Under the pieces are notes generated by a model, which worked only from the letters and a program-made list of their open reading frames with translations, had not been told where the DNA came from and made no database searches. From Holophagales bacterium (lineage in GTDB: Bacteria > Acidobacteriota > Thermoanaerobaculia > UBA5066): a stretch of 64,000 nt of DNA. The DNA is taken from positions 372,001 through 436,000 of the forward strand of contig JADKBZ010000003.1 of NCBI GenBank assembly GCA_016714815.1, in the 5' to 3' direction. This document shows, in pieces, positions 1 through 8,228 of the stretch. The position numbers and the translations under genes were made by a program. Every line of letters starts with the position of its first letter. The stretch's first letter is position 1.

Positions 1-1
1 G

Positions 2-1951
2 TCGAGCGACCCCGAAGCGACGAGCGGCGTCTACGGCGCGCACGACGGCACCGTCCGCCGCCAGTGGCTGAAGGAGCTCGGGATCCCGCTCGTCCACATC
101 GACCCGTACTACAACCACACGGCGGCCCTCTTCGGCGGCAAGTGGATCGCCCCGCGCCCCGGGAGCGACAGCGCCATGGTCCTCGCGATCGCGCACGTCT
201 GGATGACCGAGGGGCTCTACGACAAGAGCTACGTCGCCGAGCGGACCGTCGGCTTCGACAAGTGGAAGAGCTACGTCCTCGGCGAGGACGACGGGATCCC
301 GAAGACGCCCGAGTGGCAGGAGAAGGAGACGGGCGTCCCCGCCAAGGACCTCCGCGCCCTCGCCCGCGAGTGGGGGACGAAGAAGACCTACCTCGCCGCG
401 GGTGGGATCATCGGCTTCGGCGGGGCGTGCCGCACCGCGAACGGCATCGACTGGGCACGCGGCATGGTCTGCCTCATGGGGATGCAGGGGCTCGGAAAGC
501 CGGGCGTCAACATGGGGTGCCTCCAGCAGGGGACGCCCGTCGACACCCGCTTCTACTTCCCCGGCTACTCCGAAGGGGGCTTCTCCGGCGACCTCGCGGG
601 AACGGCGGCCGCGGTCAACGTCTACCCGCGGATGCCGATGGCCCCCTCGATGAACTCGGTCCAGCAGATGATCCCGCGGCTGAAGATCCCCGAGGCCGTC
701 GTCGACGGCGCGTGCGACGGCTACCCCACCGACCCGAGGACGATCGAAGGGCAGTTCTTCAGGTTCCAGTACCCCTCGCCCGGCCACTCGAAGGTGAAGC
801 TCTACTACAAGTACGGCGGGTCCCACATCGGCACGATGACCGAGACGAACCGCTTCGCGCGGATGTACCGGACCGACGCCCTCGAATTCGTCGTCAACCA
901 GTCGATCTGGTTGGAGGGCGAAGCGAAGTTCGCCGACGTGATCCTCCCGGCCTGCACGAACTTCGAGCGCTGGGACATCAGCGAGCTCGCCAACTGCGGC
1001 GGCTACATCCACCACGCCTTCACCCAGATGAACCACCGGATCGCGGTCCTGCAGCACAAGTGCATCGAGCCGCTCGGCGAGTCGAAGTCCGACTTCCAGA
1101 TCTTCCTCGACCTCGCAAAGCGCCTCGGCATCGGGATGGCGTTCTCCGAGGGGTCGAGCGAGCTCGACTGGTGCCGCCGCTACTTCGACGCGACCGACCT
1201 CCCGAAGGCGATCTCGTGGGAGGAGTTCGCGAAAAAGGGGTACTACGTGATCCCGCCCCTCCCCGCGAATCGCCGCGATCCGGTCTCCTACCGCTGGTTC
1301 GCCGAGGGGCGCGCGAAGGACACGCCGGAGCTGACTCCCCTCCCGGGCGACTACACCCACGGCTTCCGCAACGGCCTGCAGACCCAGACAGGGAAGATCG
1401 AGTTCGAGTCGTCGAGCCTCAAACGCTTCGACCCCGACGACCCCGAGCGTGCCCCGATCCTCAAGTACGTCCCCTCCTGGGAAGGGCCGCACGCCACCGA
1501 GCTCTACGCGAAGTACCCGCTCCAGCTCGTCTCGCCCCACCCTCGCTTCACGTTCCACACGCAGAGCGACGGCAAGGAGAGCTTCGTCAACGACATCACG
1601 GACCACCGGACCCGCATCGGCGGCCGCGACTGGTGGATCGTCCGGCTGAATCCCGCGGACGCCGCGGCCCGGGGCGTCGCCGACCGCGACCTCGTGACCG
1701 TCTTCAACGACCGCGGCGCCGTCGTCTGCGCCGCGCAGCTCACCGGCCGCGTCGGCCCCGGCACCGTCCACTCCTACGAGTCGTGCGCCGTCTACGACCC
1801 CGCCGGCGAGCCGGGCCGCTCAGCAGACAGGGGCGGCTGCATCAACATCCTGACGCCGAGCCGGATGCAGATAAAGAAGTCGCACTCCATCGCCGCGATG
1901 TCGTGCCTCGTCGAGATACGAAAGGCGACCGAAGAAGAGGTGGCGCCGTGA
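2..1951 (+). CDS. Pyrogallol/phloroglucinol transhydroxylase-type Mo-bisMGD large subunit (5' partial)
   Basis: About 649 C-terminal residues of a DMSO-reductase-superfamily catalytic subunit; the reading frame is open to the window edge, so roughly the first quarter is missing. The end of the protein (about residues 500-630 of the visible part) is a molydopterin-dinucleotide-binding domain, with the pattern HPRFTFHTQSDGK and then LNPADAAARGVADRDLV. The partner gene overlaps by four bases (GTGA) and encodes a Fe-S subunit with a C-terminal beta-sandwich. That arrangement is characteristic of transhydroxylase (EC 1.97.1.2, pyrogallol to phloroglucinol) and of the related resorcinol hydroxylase. 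It is a cytoplasmic enzyme of anaerobic gallate/pyrogallol breakdown. The phloroglucinol-route genes at 31-36 kb support this reading. Catalytic residues near the N-terminus cannot be inspected, so resorcinol hydroxylase or another family member remains possible. Confidence 0.75.
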   Translation, partial: SSDPEATSGVYGAHDGTVRRQWLKELGIPLVHIDPYYNHTAALFGGKWIAPRPGSDSAMVLAIAHVWMTEGLYDKSYVAERTVGFDKWKSYVLGEDDGIPKTPEWQEKETGVPAKDLRALAREWGTKKTYLAAGGIIGFGGACRTANGIDWARGMVCLMGMQGLGKPGVNMGCLQQGTPVDTRFYFPGYSEGGFSGDLAGTAAAVNVYPRMPMAPSMNSVQQMIPRLKIPEAVVDGACDGYPTDPRTIEGQFFRFQYPSPGHSKVKLYYKYGGSHIGTMTETNRFARMYRTDALEFVVNQSIWLEGEAKFADVILPACTNFERWDISELANCGGYIHHAFTQMNHRIAVLQHKCIEPLGESKSDFQIFLDLAKRLGIGMAFSEGSSELDWCRRYFDATDLPKAISWEEFAKKGYYVIPPLPANRRDPVSYRWFAEGRAKDTPELTPLPGDYTHGFRNGLQTQTGKIEFESSSLKRFDPDDPERAPILKYVPSWEGPHATELYAKYPLQLVSPHPRFTFHTQSDGKESFVNDITDHRTRIGGRDWWIVRLNPADAAARGVADRDLVTVFNDRGAVVCAAQLTGRVGPGTVHSYESCAVYDPAGEPGRSADRGGCINILTPSRMQIKKSHSIAAMSCLVEIRKATEEEVAP

Positions 1952-2793
1952 CCGCAGCCGGCACCTGGCGATTCCTGATCGACGTGGCGAAGTGCGAGGA
2001 CTGCAACAACTGCCTCCTCGCCTGCAAGGACGAGCACGTCGGAAACCACTGGCCGGGCGTCACCCTCCCCCAGCCCCGCCGCGGGGCGCGCTGGATGAAC
2101 GTCGTCCGCAAGGAGCGCGGTCAATACCCGCACGTCGACGTCGCCTACCGCCCGACCCCCTGTCAGCACTGCGCCGACGCCCCGTGCGTCGCGGCCTCCG
2201 GAGGCGCCATCGCCCGCCGCCCCGACGGGATCGTCCTGATCGATCCGGACAAGGCGAAGGGCCGCCGCGACCTCGTCGAGAGCTGCCCTTACGGCGCGAT
2301 CGACTGGAACGAGGAGCTCTCCGTTCCGCAGAAGTGCACCCTCTGCGCCCACCTCCTCGACACCGGCTGGAAAGAGCCGCGCTGCGTCCAGTCGTGCCCG
2401 ACGGGTGCGCTGAAGGTCGTCCGCCTCGATGACGCCGAGGCCGCACGCCTCGCCACCACCGAAGGGCTCCTGCCGCTCCACCCGGAGCACGGCACGAAGC
2501 CCACCGCGCTCTACCGCAGCCTCGCCCGCTTCGAAAAGTGCTTCGTCGCCGGGAGCGTCGCCGCCGAGACGAACGGCGTCGTCGACTGCGTCGCGGGCGC
2601 GAACGTCACGCTCTCCCGCGGCGCCGAGGTCGTGGCGACCGCCACGACCGACGCCTTCGGCGACTTCAAGCTCGACGGCCTCGAGGAAGGGAGCGGGCGA
2701 TATGCCCTCGCCGTGTCCGGGCCGGCGGGCCGGGGCATCCGTCTCGAAGTCGAGGTCACGACGAGCGTCAGCCTCGGAGTGGTGCCGATCTAG
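1948..2793 (+). CDS. Transhydroxylase-type Fe-S small subunit with C-terminal beta-sandwich domain
   Basis: 281 residues from a GTG start that overlaps the stop of the large subunit (GTGA), implying translational coupling. Residues 1-200 form a ferredoxin-like electron-transfer subunit with CEDCNNCLLAC near the start, CQHCADAPC, SCPYGA, CTLCAH and QSCPTGA. The second motif lacks the fourth cysteine of the usual four-cluster relatives, which fits the three [4Fe-4S] clusters known for the Pelobacter transhydroxylase beta subunit. Residues from about 205 to the end (CVAGANVTLSRG, then DAFGDFKLDGL) look like a transthyretin/Cna-B-like carboxypeptidase-regulatory fold, also as in transhydroxylase beta. 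The subunit wires or stabilises the Mo subunit; the net reaction is redox-neutral. Confidence 0.8.
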   Translation: MTAAGTWRFLIDVAKCEDCNNCLLACKDEHVGNHWPGVTLPQPRRGARWMNVVRKERGQYPHVDVAYRPTPCQHCADAPCVAASGGAIARRPDGIVLIDPDKAKGRRDLVESCPYGAIDWNEELSVPQKCTLCAHLLDTGWKEPRCVQSCPTGALKVVRLDDAEAARLATTEGLLPLHPEHGTKPTALYRSLARFEKCFVAGSVAAETNGVVDCVAGANVTLSRGAEVVATATTDAFGDFKLDGLEEGSGRYALAVSGPAGRGIRLEVEVTTSVSLGVVPI

Positions 2794-2849
2794 AAGCGTC
2801 GGCCCGTCGACGAGGTGCCCGTCGAGCCCTTCCGTATGATCCGCCCGCC

Positions 2850-3683
2850 ATGCTCTTCTGCGACATCCCCCTCGCCGCCCGCATCGAGCGCGCGGAAGCC
2901 CGTCTCCTCGCCGACGGGGCCGCGTGCGTGGCGCGACGGCTCGGTACGGACCGCGTCTTCTCGCAGGCCGTCGCCGGGGGGCAGGCCGCCTTCACCGAGC
3001 CAGACTCTCCGCTCAACAAGGTCGCCGGCCTCGGCTTCGACGGGCCGGTTCCGGAGGACGCCCTCTCCGCGATCGAGGAGGCCTTCGCGCGCCACGGCGC
3101 TCCCGCGCGCGTCGAGCTTGCGACCCTCGGCGACCCCGCGCTTGCGGCCTCACTCACGCGCCGGGGCTACGTCCTCGAGGGGTTCGAGAACGTCCTCGGT
3201 CTCCGCCTCCCGGCGGTCGACCTGCCTTCCGTCCCGGACGGCGTCCGAGTCCTCCCCTCTTCAGCGGACGAGCTCGAGAGCTGGCTCGACGTCACCGTCA
3301 CCGCGTTCCTCGTTCCCGACCTGCAGGGCGTCCCCTCGGCCGAATCGTTCGAGCACGACACTCTCCGCCGGATCGTCGCCGACTTCGTGCAAGCCGAAGG
3401 AATGACGCGCTACCTGGCCCGGCGGGCGGGTGCGCCGGCGGGCGGCGGGAGCCTCCGAGTCGACAGCGGGATCGCGCAGCTCTGCGGGGCCGCGACCCTC
3501 CCGGATCACCGCCGCCGCGGCATCCAGACGGCGCTCCTCTCCGTCCGGCTCGCGGAGGCGGCCCGCGCGGGCTGCGACCTCGCGGTCGTCACCACCCAGC
3601 CCGGCTCGAAGTCCCAGGAGAACGTCCAGAAGAGGGGTTTCTCGCTCCTCTACTCCCGGGCGATTCTCGTCCGCACGCCCTGA
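2850..3683 (+). CDS. GNAT-family N-acetyltransferase
   Basis: 277 residues. The C-terminal half has the acetyl-CoA-binding signature of GNAT enzymes: a beta-strand AQLCGAATLP followed by the pyrophosphate loop RRRGIQTALL. After it comes a VVTTQPGSKSQENVQKRGF segment typical of motif B. The N-terminal half is a degenerate second GNAT-like domain. The substrate cannot be predicted. The gene lies 56 bp after the transhydroxylase small subunit on the same strand and faces the SRPBCC gene with only 19 bp between stop codons. No terminator is obvious in front of it, so it could be read with the transhydroxylase genes, but nothing ties it to aromatic metabolism. Confidence 0.75.
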   Translation: MLFCDIPLAARIERAEARLLADGAACVARRLGTDRVFSQAVAGGQAAFTEPDSPLNKVAGLGFDGPVPEDALSAIEEAFARHGAPARVELATLGDPALAASLTRRGYVLEGFENVLGLRLPAVDLPSVPDGVRVLPSSADELESWLDVTVTAFLVPDLQGVPSAESFEHDTLRRIVADFVQAEGMTRYLARRAGAPAGGGSLRVDSGIAQLCGAATLPDHRRRGIQTALLSVRLAEAARAGCDLAVVTTQPGSKSQENVQKRGFSLLYSRAILVRTP

Positions 3684-3702
3684 GCCCGCTTGGGCCCCCT
3701 CC

Positions 3703-4158
3703 TCACCCCGCCGCCGGCGGCTCCTCGCAGATCTCCTTCAGGAGCGCGAGCGCCTTCGGCCACGTCTCGTTCATGTAGCCCTCGAACTCGGGCGCCACGT
3801 CGAGCTCGACCGTCAACCCGGTTCCGCCCCCCTTCTCCGTGAACGTGTAGTTCTCGTGCGCCCCCGCCCAGGCCTTCACGGCGTCGCTCGTCGTGTCCTC
3901 CACTCCGTCCTTCACCATGCCGAGGTGGAGGATCGAGAGGAACGCCGGGCGGCGGTTCGCCTCGATCATCGAGACCATCCCGGAGCCGTCCTCCGGGCCC
4001 AGGAACAGGATCCGCGCCCCTTCGGCCCAGGAGCCCTCGTAGCGCGAGCCTTCGGCGAAGGCCGTCGTCCACCTCTCGTACGTCGCGGGCGCCAGCATCC
4101 GGTCCCACACGATTTCGCGCGGGGCGTCGATGACGGTGGTGTAAGCGAGCTTCTTCAT
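3703..4158 (-). CDS. SRPBCC (START/AHSA1-like) family protein
   Basis: 151 residues starting [19 protein letters not shown], the usual opening of SRPBCC polyketide-cyclase/AHSA1-like proteins. The family has a helix-grip fold with a deep hydrophobic pocket. Most of the length is typical: an [18 protein letters not shown] strand pair, then a long C-terminal helix around [15 protein letters not shown]. The start codon overlaps the stop of the upstream VOC gene (ATGA), so the two are co-translated. Ligand unknown. The VOC/SRPBCC pairing is common among small stress or lipid-related cytoplasmic proteins and does not indicate a pathway by itself. Confidence 0.75.
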   Translation of the reverse strand: MKKLAYTTVIDAPREIVWDRMLAPATYERWTTAFAEGSRYEGSWAEGARILFLGPEDGSGMVSMIEANRRPAFLSILHLGMVKDGVEDTTSDAVKAWAGAHENYTFTEKGGGTGLTVELDVAPEFEGYMNETWPKALALLKEICEEPPAAG

Positions 4159-4530
4159 GACACGTGCTGGTCGAAGAGGATCTGGTTCCCGTCGGGGTCG
4201 ACGACGACGAAGCTCGCCGGGCCCGTCGTCTCCTCGTCCGCCTCGACGGCGGGGCCAACGCCCCCGGGCCTTCAGCCGGCGCTGGATCTCGCGGACGTCG
4301 GTGTACTCGGGAAGCGCGTTCGCGGCGGAGTCCCACCCCGGGTTGAAGGTCAGGATGTTCTTCTCGAACATCCCCTGGAAGAGGCCGATCACGCAGCCGC
4401 CGTTCCTGAGGATCAGCCAGTTCTGCGCGGCGTCCCCGGCGAACGGGGCGAAGCCGAGCTTCTCGTAGAACGCCTGCGATGCGGCGAGGTCTCGCACGGC
4501 GAGACTCACGGAGAATGCGCCGAGGTTCAT
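4155..4530 (-). CDS. VOC (glyoxalase/bleomycin-resistance) family protein, frameshifted
   Basis: The N-terminal part reads [19 protein letters not shown], then FYEKLGF, the classic VOC start. After residue about 90 ([11 protein letters not shown]) the frame becomes arginine-rich nonsense. The next frame continues with [20 protein letters not shown] and [14 protein letters not shown], a perfect VOC ending whose stop overlaps the SRPBCC start. One base too many in the G/C run near 4258-4267 explains this. The restored protein is about 124 residues, normal for a single-domain VOC protein. Probably an assembly error. The substrate is unknown; metal ligands cannot be assigned securely. Confidence 0.7.
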
Positions 4531-4807
4531 TCGGGCCCCCTTTTCAATCTCCTGAAGCTTCCGGTTCGGACTGGTGCCGGGATCCTGCCACGCGGTGGGC
4601 GCGAAGTCATCGCGCCGCCGGAGCCCCGTGTAAATGGAGGCCGCCCGTCCTTGAAGAGTTTGCCGTCTGCCTGGCCTTCGCGCCGTCGGAGAACGTGGCG
4701 GAACTGGCAGGTACCGCTCGGGCCTGGCCCCCTCCTCATGGCACGGCCCGTGCTCGTCCCCGGTTCGGTAAACCTCGGGGCCGAAAGGCCCAAAGAAAGG
4801 GGACGTC

Positions 4808-5011
4808 ATGACCCACCAGGAGACCAAAGGCCAGGTGAAGCAGGTGAAGGGCCGGATCAAGGAAGACGTCGGAATCGTCACGGGCGACGAGAAGCTCGAG
4901 AAGGAAGGCTCCCACGATCGCGCCGTCGGCGGGATTCAGGAAGCTGCAGGAAAGGTCACCCGGAAGGTCGGCGAGGCCGTCGAAGACCTCGCCGACGCCA
5001 TCAAGAAGTAG
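4808..5011 (+). CDS. CsbD family stress-response protein
   Basis: 67 residues, highly charged, with the CsbD pattern [23 protein letters not shown] near the N-terminus and a [20 protein letters not shown] tail. Members are small, mostly helical or disordered cytoplasmic proteins induced in general stress; the molecular role is not settled. An AAAGGGG ribosome site lies a few bases before the ATG, and a small GGGCC-GAAA-GGCCC hairpin lies just upstream of that. The gene stands alone and faces aqpZ; a strong hairpin at 5102-5129 separates the two. Confidence 0.85.
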   Translation: MTHQETKGQVKQVKGRIKEDVGIVTGDEKLEKEGSHDRAVGGIQEAAGKVTRKVGEAVEDLADAIKK

Positions 5012-5101
5012 TGTCCGCGAAGCGGGCGCCCGTTCCGCGAGCGGGCGCCAGGGCCCGGCCGACGGAGCTGAAGCGCCGGACGAAGCCCGACGACGAGGTC
5101 C

Positions 5102-5129
5102 GGGCCGGGAAGGGATTCCTTCCCGGCCC
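5102..5129. terminator. Perfect 12-bp hairpin, bidirectional terminator candidate
   Basis: The arms GGGCCGGGAAGG and CCTTCCCGGCCC pair perfectly around a GATT loop. It sits between the convergent CsbD and aquaporin genes, directly after the aquaporin stop at 5138. No U-tract is visible, as is common for GC-rich genomes, so termination is inferred from structure and position. Confidence 0.6.
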
Positions 5130-5137
5130 GCCGGGAC

Positions 5138-5836
5138 CTACTTGCCGCTGCCCTCCGGGCTGCCGATGAACCGGTAGACGCCGGCCCCGAGGAGCGCGCC
5201 GACGATCGGCGCAACCCAGAAGAGCCAGAGCTGCTCGACGGCCCACCCGCCCACGAAGACGGCCACCCCGGTGCTCCGCGCCGGGTTCACGGAGGTGTTC
5301 GTGACGGGAATGCTGATCAGGTGGATGAGGGTGAGCCCGAGGCCGATCCCGATCGGCGCGAAGCCCTTGGGGGCGCGCGCGTCCGTGGCCCCGAGGATGA
5401 TCACGAGGAACATCATCGTCATGACGACCTCGGTGACGAGCGCGGCGGTCAGCGAGTAGCCGCCGGGCGAGTGGGCGCCGTAGCCGTTGGACGCGAATCC
5501 GCCCGACACGTCGAAGCCGGCCTTGCCGCTCGCGATCACGAAGAGCGTCCCGCCCGCCGCGAGCCCCCCCAGGACCTGGGAGACGATGTACGGAACGAGC
5601 TGCCCGGCCGGGAAGCGCCCACCGGCCCAGAGGCCGACGGAGACGGCGGGGTTCAGGTGACAGCCGGAGATGTGGCCGATGGCGAAGGCCATCGTCAGGA
5701 CCGTCAGACCGAACGCCAGGGAGACGCCCAGGAGGCCGATGCCGCCCCCGGGAAACGCGGCGGCCAGCACGGCGCTTCCGCACCCCCCGAGGACGAGCCA
5801 GTAGGTACCGACGAACTCGGCGGCGTAGCTTTTCAT
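5138..5836 (-). CDS. aqpZ: Aquaporin Z
   Basis: 232 residues, six predicted membrane helices with two half-helices carrying the NPA signatures: HLNPAVSVG near residue 63 and TSVNPARST near residue 185. The segment [19 protein letters not shown] is typical of AqpZ; it supplies the His and Arg of the selectivity filter and marks a water-selective channel rather than a glycerol facilitator. Located in the inner membrane, with a role in osmotic water flow. A GGAGAGAAG ribosome site precedes the ATG. Monocistronic by context: no minus-strand gene lies close upstream, and a strong hairpin follows. Confidence 0.92.
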   Translation of the reverse strand: MKSYAAEFVGTYWLVLGGCGSAVLAAAFPGGGIGLLGVSLAFGLTVLTMAFAIGHISGCHLNPAVSVGLWAGGRFPAGQLVPYIVSQVLGGLAAGGTLFVIASGKAGFDVSGGFASNGYGAHSPGGYSLTAALVTEVVMTMMFLVIILGATDARAPKGFAPIGIGLGLTLIHLISIPVTNTSVNPARSTGVAVFVGGWAVEQLWLFWVAPIVGALLGAGVYRFIGSPEGSGK

Positions 5837-6150
5837 TCTCTCTTCTCTCCTTCAGCTTCAGCGCCCTGGGACGTTGGCGCAACTGGGACTTTACGGACGG
5901 GTCTTCGGAAACGGATTGCGCCAAGGATATCGACATTCCGGTCGTCCCGCACGGCTGCGCCAGGACGGGTGGGCGACGCGTTCCCTTAATCCCGCGAAGT
6001 GTCACCCGGCTCTAAGTCCCGTGGGCGCAGCCGGTCGGAGAAGCGGGAGGAACGATCCGGCCAGGGTGAGCCTTCAGGAACGGGACGTCATCAAGAGATG
6101 AGTCCGCGGCCTTCCTCGCGAAGGCGGAACGAGCCAGCGCAGCCTCCATC
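5837..6150. other. Intergenic region without recognisable gene
   Basis: About 310 bases between the start of aqpZ and the terminator of the HMGL-like gene. It should hold the aqpZ promoter, but no convincing -10/-35 pair could be picked. Frames open through it have no family features and share the general GC-rich composition. I see no RNA gene or repeat here. Confidence 0.5.
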
Positions 6151-6190
6151 GGGATCGGAAGGGAGCGCCATTGCGTTCCCCTCCGATCCC
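6151..6190 (-). terminator. Hairpin terminator of run A
   Basis: A 14-bp stem with one mismatch: GGGATCGGAAGGGA at 6151-6164 pairs with TCCCCTCCGATCCC at 6177-6190 around a 12-base loop. It lies 31 bases past the stop of the last gene of the minus-strand run that begins with ptb. It is the only strong hairpin at that end. Confidence 0.6.
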
Positions 6191-6221
6191 ACGGACGGCT
6201 ACCTCGCGCTGGCGCTCTCCG

Positions 6222-7484
6222 TCACTTCCCCGCCGGGCTCGTCTCCTCCGCGATGATCTCGTCGAGGAACGACTTCGGCAGGGCGTTCTTCAGCGAGAGC
6301 GCGGCCTGCTTGATCCTCTCGGTGATCCGCTCGATCGTCGCGTCGTCCGCCTCGATCCCCCGCTCCTCGAGGAACCGCTTCGTCGAGTGGTGCCCCGTGC
6401 CGCGGCCGGCGACGATGACGAGGTCCTCGCGACCGGTGATGCTCGGCTTGTAGGGGTGCATCCCGTACCGGCCGAGCTCGGACTTGGCGAGGCTCTCGAT
6501 GACGTGGACGATGATCCCGGACTCCACCTCGAAGATCCCCGAGCCGCCGACCGGCTTGTTGCGGGCGCGCTCGACCTTCGAGATCTCGGAGACGATCTCG
6601 GAGATGTTCGCGAGCTTCGAAAGGTCGACGCCGCAGTCGATGTCGAAGAGGTGCTGGAGCGCGAGACAGACCTCCTCGGTCGCGACGTTCCCCGTCCGCT
6701 CGCCGATGCCGTTCACCGAGGTGTGGACCATGTCGGCGCCGGCCGAGATCGCCATGACGGAGTTGCCGACGGCGAGCCCGAAGTCGTTGTGGATGTGGAG
6801 CCCGATCGGCTTGCCCGTCCACTCTTTCAGCTTGCGGATGTGCTTGAACATCGCGAGCGGGTGGGCCATCCCGAACGTGTCGGCGACGGTGATCCGGTCG
6901 ACGTCGACCTTCTCGGCGAAGAGCCGGAAGAACTTCTCGAAGTAATCGGCCGGGACCCGGAAGGCGTCCCACCCCATGAACTCAACGTAGCGGCCGAGGC
7001 GGCGGAACTCCTTCGCATACTCGGCGACCTCGTCGACGAGCCCCTCGGGGGTCTTCTTGTAGACGTCGCGCAGGAAGTAGGGGCTGATCGCGATCTCGAG
7101 GAGGACGCCGTCGGGCATCAGGTCGACGCACGTCTTCACGTCGCCTTCCTTGACGCGGCAGAGGGGGACGATCTTCGACCGGAGGCCCATCCCCATGAGC
7201 TTCTTGATGACTTCCTGGTCCTCGGGCGTCGCGGGCAGGCCGGGCTCGATGGAGTGGACGCCGAGCTTGTCGAGCTCGAGCGCGATGAGGATCTTCTCCT
7301 CCGGCGTGAAGGCGATGCGCGGGGCCTGCTCGCCGTCACGCAGCGTCACGTCGTGGATGAGGACCTTCTTCGGCGGAGTCACCTCCGCCTGGACGTCGGG
7401 GGCGAAGTAGAACGGCGAGACCCACTTGTCCTTCGTGAAGTAGGGGGCGTCGAGGTCCACGCCAAAGGCCGGGTTCTTGATCAT
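6222..7484 (-). CDS. HMGL-like / isopropylmalate-homocitrate-citrate synthase family enzyme
   Basis: 420 residues forming one TIM-barrel HMGL-like domain. The active-site motif DVTLRDGEQ is at 45-53 and the metal-ligand motif HIHNDFG near 223, followed by GIGERTGN, the usual synthase signature. There is no C-terminal allosteric LeuA domain, so leucine-regulated isopropylmalate synthase is unlikely. Homocitrate, citramalate or Re-citrate synthase are possible, and a lyase direction cannot be excluded. It is the last gene of the run that starts with the ptb-buk acyl kinase pair, 61 bases behind the YitT gene. Its job is probably to condense acetyl-CoA with a 2-oxo acid or to process an acyl-CoA formed by the island. 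Confidence 0.7.
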   Translation of the reverse strand: MIKNPAFGVDLDAPYFTKDKWVSPFYFAPDVQAEVTPPKKVLIHDVTLRDGEQAPRIAFTPEEKILIALELDKLGVHSIEPGLPATPEDQEVIKKLMGMGLRSKIVPLCRVKEGDVKTCVDLMPDGVLLEIAISPYFLRDVYKKTPEGLVDEVAEYAKEFRRLGRYVEFMGWDAFRVPADYFEKFFRLFAEKVDVDRITVADTFGMAHPLAMFKHIRKLKEWTGKPIGLHIHNDFGLAVGNSVMAISAGADMVHTSVNGIGERTGNVATEEVCLALQHLFDIDCGVDLSKLANISEIVSEISKVERARNKPVGGSGIFEVESGIIVHVIESLAKSELGRYGMHPYKPSITGREDLVIVAGRGTGHHSTKRFLEERGIEADDATIERITERIKQAALSLKNALPKSFLDEIIAEETSPAGK

Positions 7485-7545
7485 CTGAACTCTCCCTTCT
7501 GCGGAATGAGCGGGCTGCGCGGCGCAGCTCCGTACTCGTTGACGT

Positions 7546-8148
7546 TCATGGAATGGCCACTGCGTACCGCCCCGGCCGGTGATTCACCGCGATCGTCAGG
7601 TTGAAGGCACACATCCCGACGATCGAGAGGAGGACCCGGCCCGGGGAGGCGACTGCGAAGGAGACGCCGAGGATCACCGCGTCGATGAAGAGCTGGACGA
7701 TGCCTACCCTCCAGCCGAAGCGGTCGTGCAGGTAGAGCGCGAGGACTCCGACGCCGCCGAGGCTCGAGCCGTGCCGGAGAAGGATGAGGAGCGAGAGGCC
7801 GGCGATGAGCCCCCCGACGACCGCGGCGAAGAACGGGTCGAGCGTCCCGAAGCGGACGACGTGCGGCATCAGCTCGGAGAAGCCCGACACGAGGACCACC
7901 GCGACGAAGGTCCTCCTCGTGAACGGCCACCCGAGCTTCTTCACCGCCAGGATGTAGAAGGGGATGTTCGCCACGAAGAGGAGCCGCCCGAAGGAGATTC
8001 CCGTCGCGTAGTGGAGGAGGAGGGCGATGCCGCTCGTTCCCCCGGTGAGGAGGCCGGCCGAAGAGACGATCTCCATCGAGAAGGCGAAGAGAAACGACGC
8101 CGTGACCCACGCCTGCAGGTCCTCCAGGAGGCCGTGGGGCGTCGCCAT
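7546..8148 (-). CDS. YitT/YczE-family (DUF161) membrane protein
   Basis: 200 residues with five or six hydrophobic helices. The signature of the family is visible as GLLTGGTSGIALLLHYATG near residue 33 and HGSSLGGVGVLALYL near 128, two related GG-containing repeats. The usual C-terminal cytoplasmic DUF2179 domain is missing, so this is the short form. The function of the family is unknown; a transporter is suspected. It lies between an MFS carrier (80-base gap) and the HMGL-like enzyme, in the run controlled from 11.6 kb, which suggests transport linked to short-chain acid or aromatic metabolism. Confidence 0.75.
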   Translation of the reverse strand: MATPHGLLEDLQAWVTASFLFAFSMEIVSSAGLLTGGTSGIALLLHYATGISFGRLLFVANIPFYILAVKKLGWPFTRRTFVAVVLVSGFSELMPHVVRFGTLDPFFAAVVGGLIAGLSLLILLRHGSSLGGVGVLALYLHDRFGWRVGIVQLFIDAVILGVSFAVASPGRVLLSIVGMCAFNLTIAVNHRPGRYAVAIP

Positions 8149-8228
8149 GCTCGACGCGGGCACGGCCTCCCCCGTCCGCCCGGCGGGGGACCGCTCTGCC
8201 TCGAGGGCCGCGGGGACACCCGATGCGC

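Noticed and set aside
3703..4881. A VOC-SRPBCC fusion protein of 392 codons
   Set aside because: The apparent fusion arises from the one-base slip in the VOC gene. The normal VOC ending exists in the other frame and stops exactly at the SRPBCC start.
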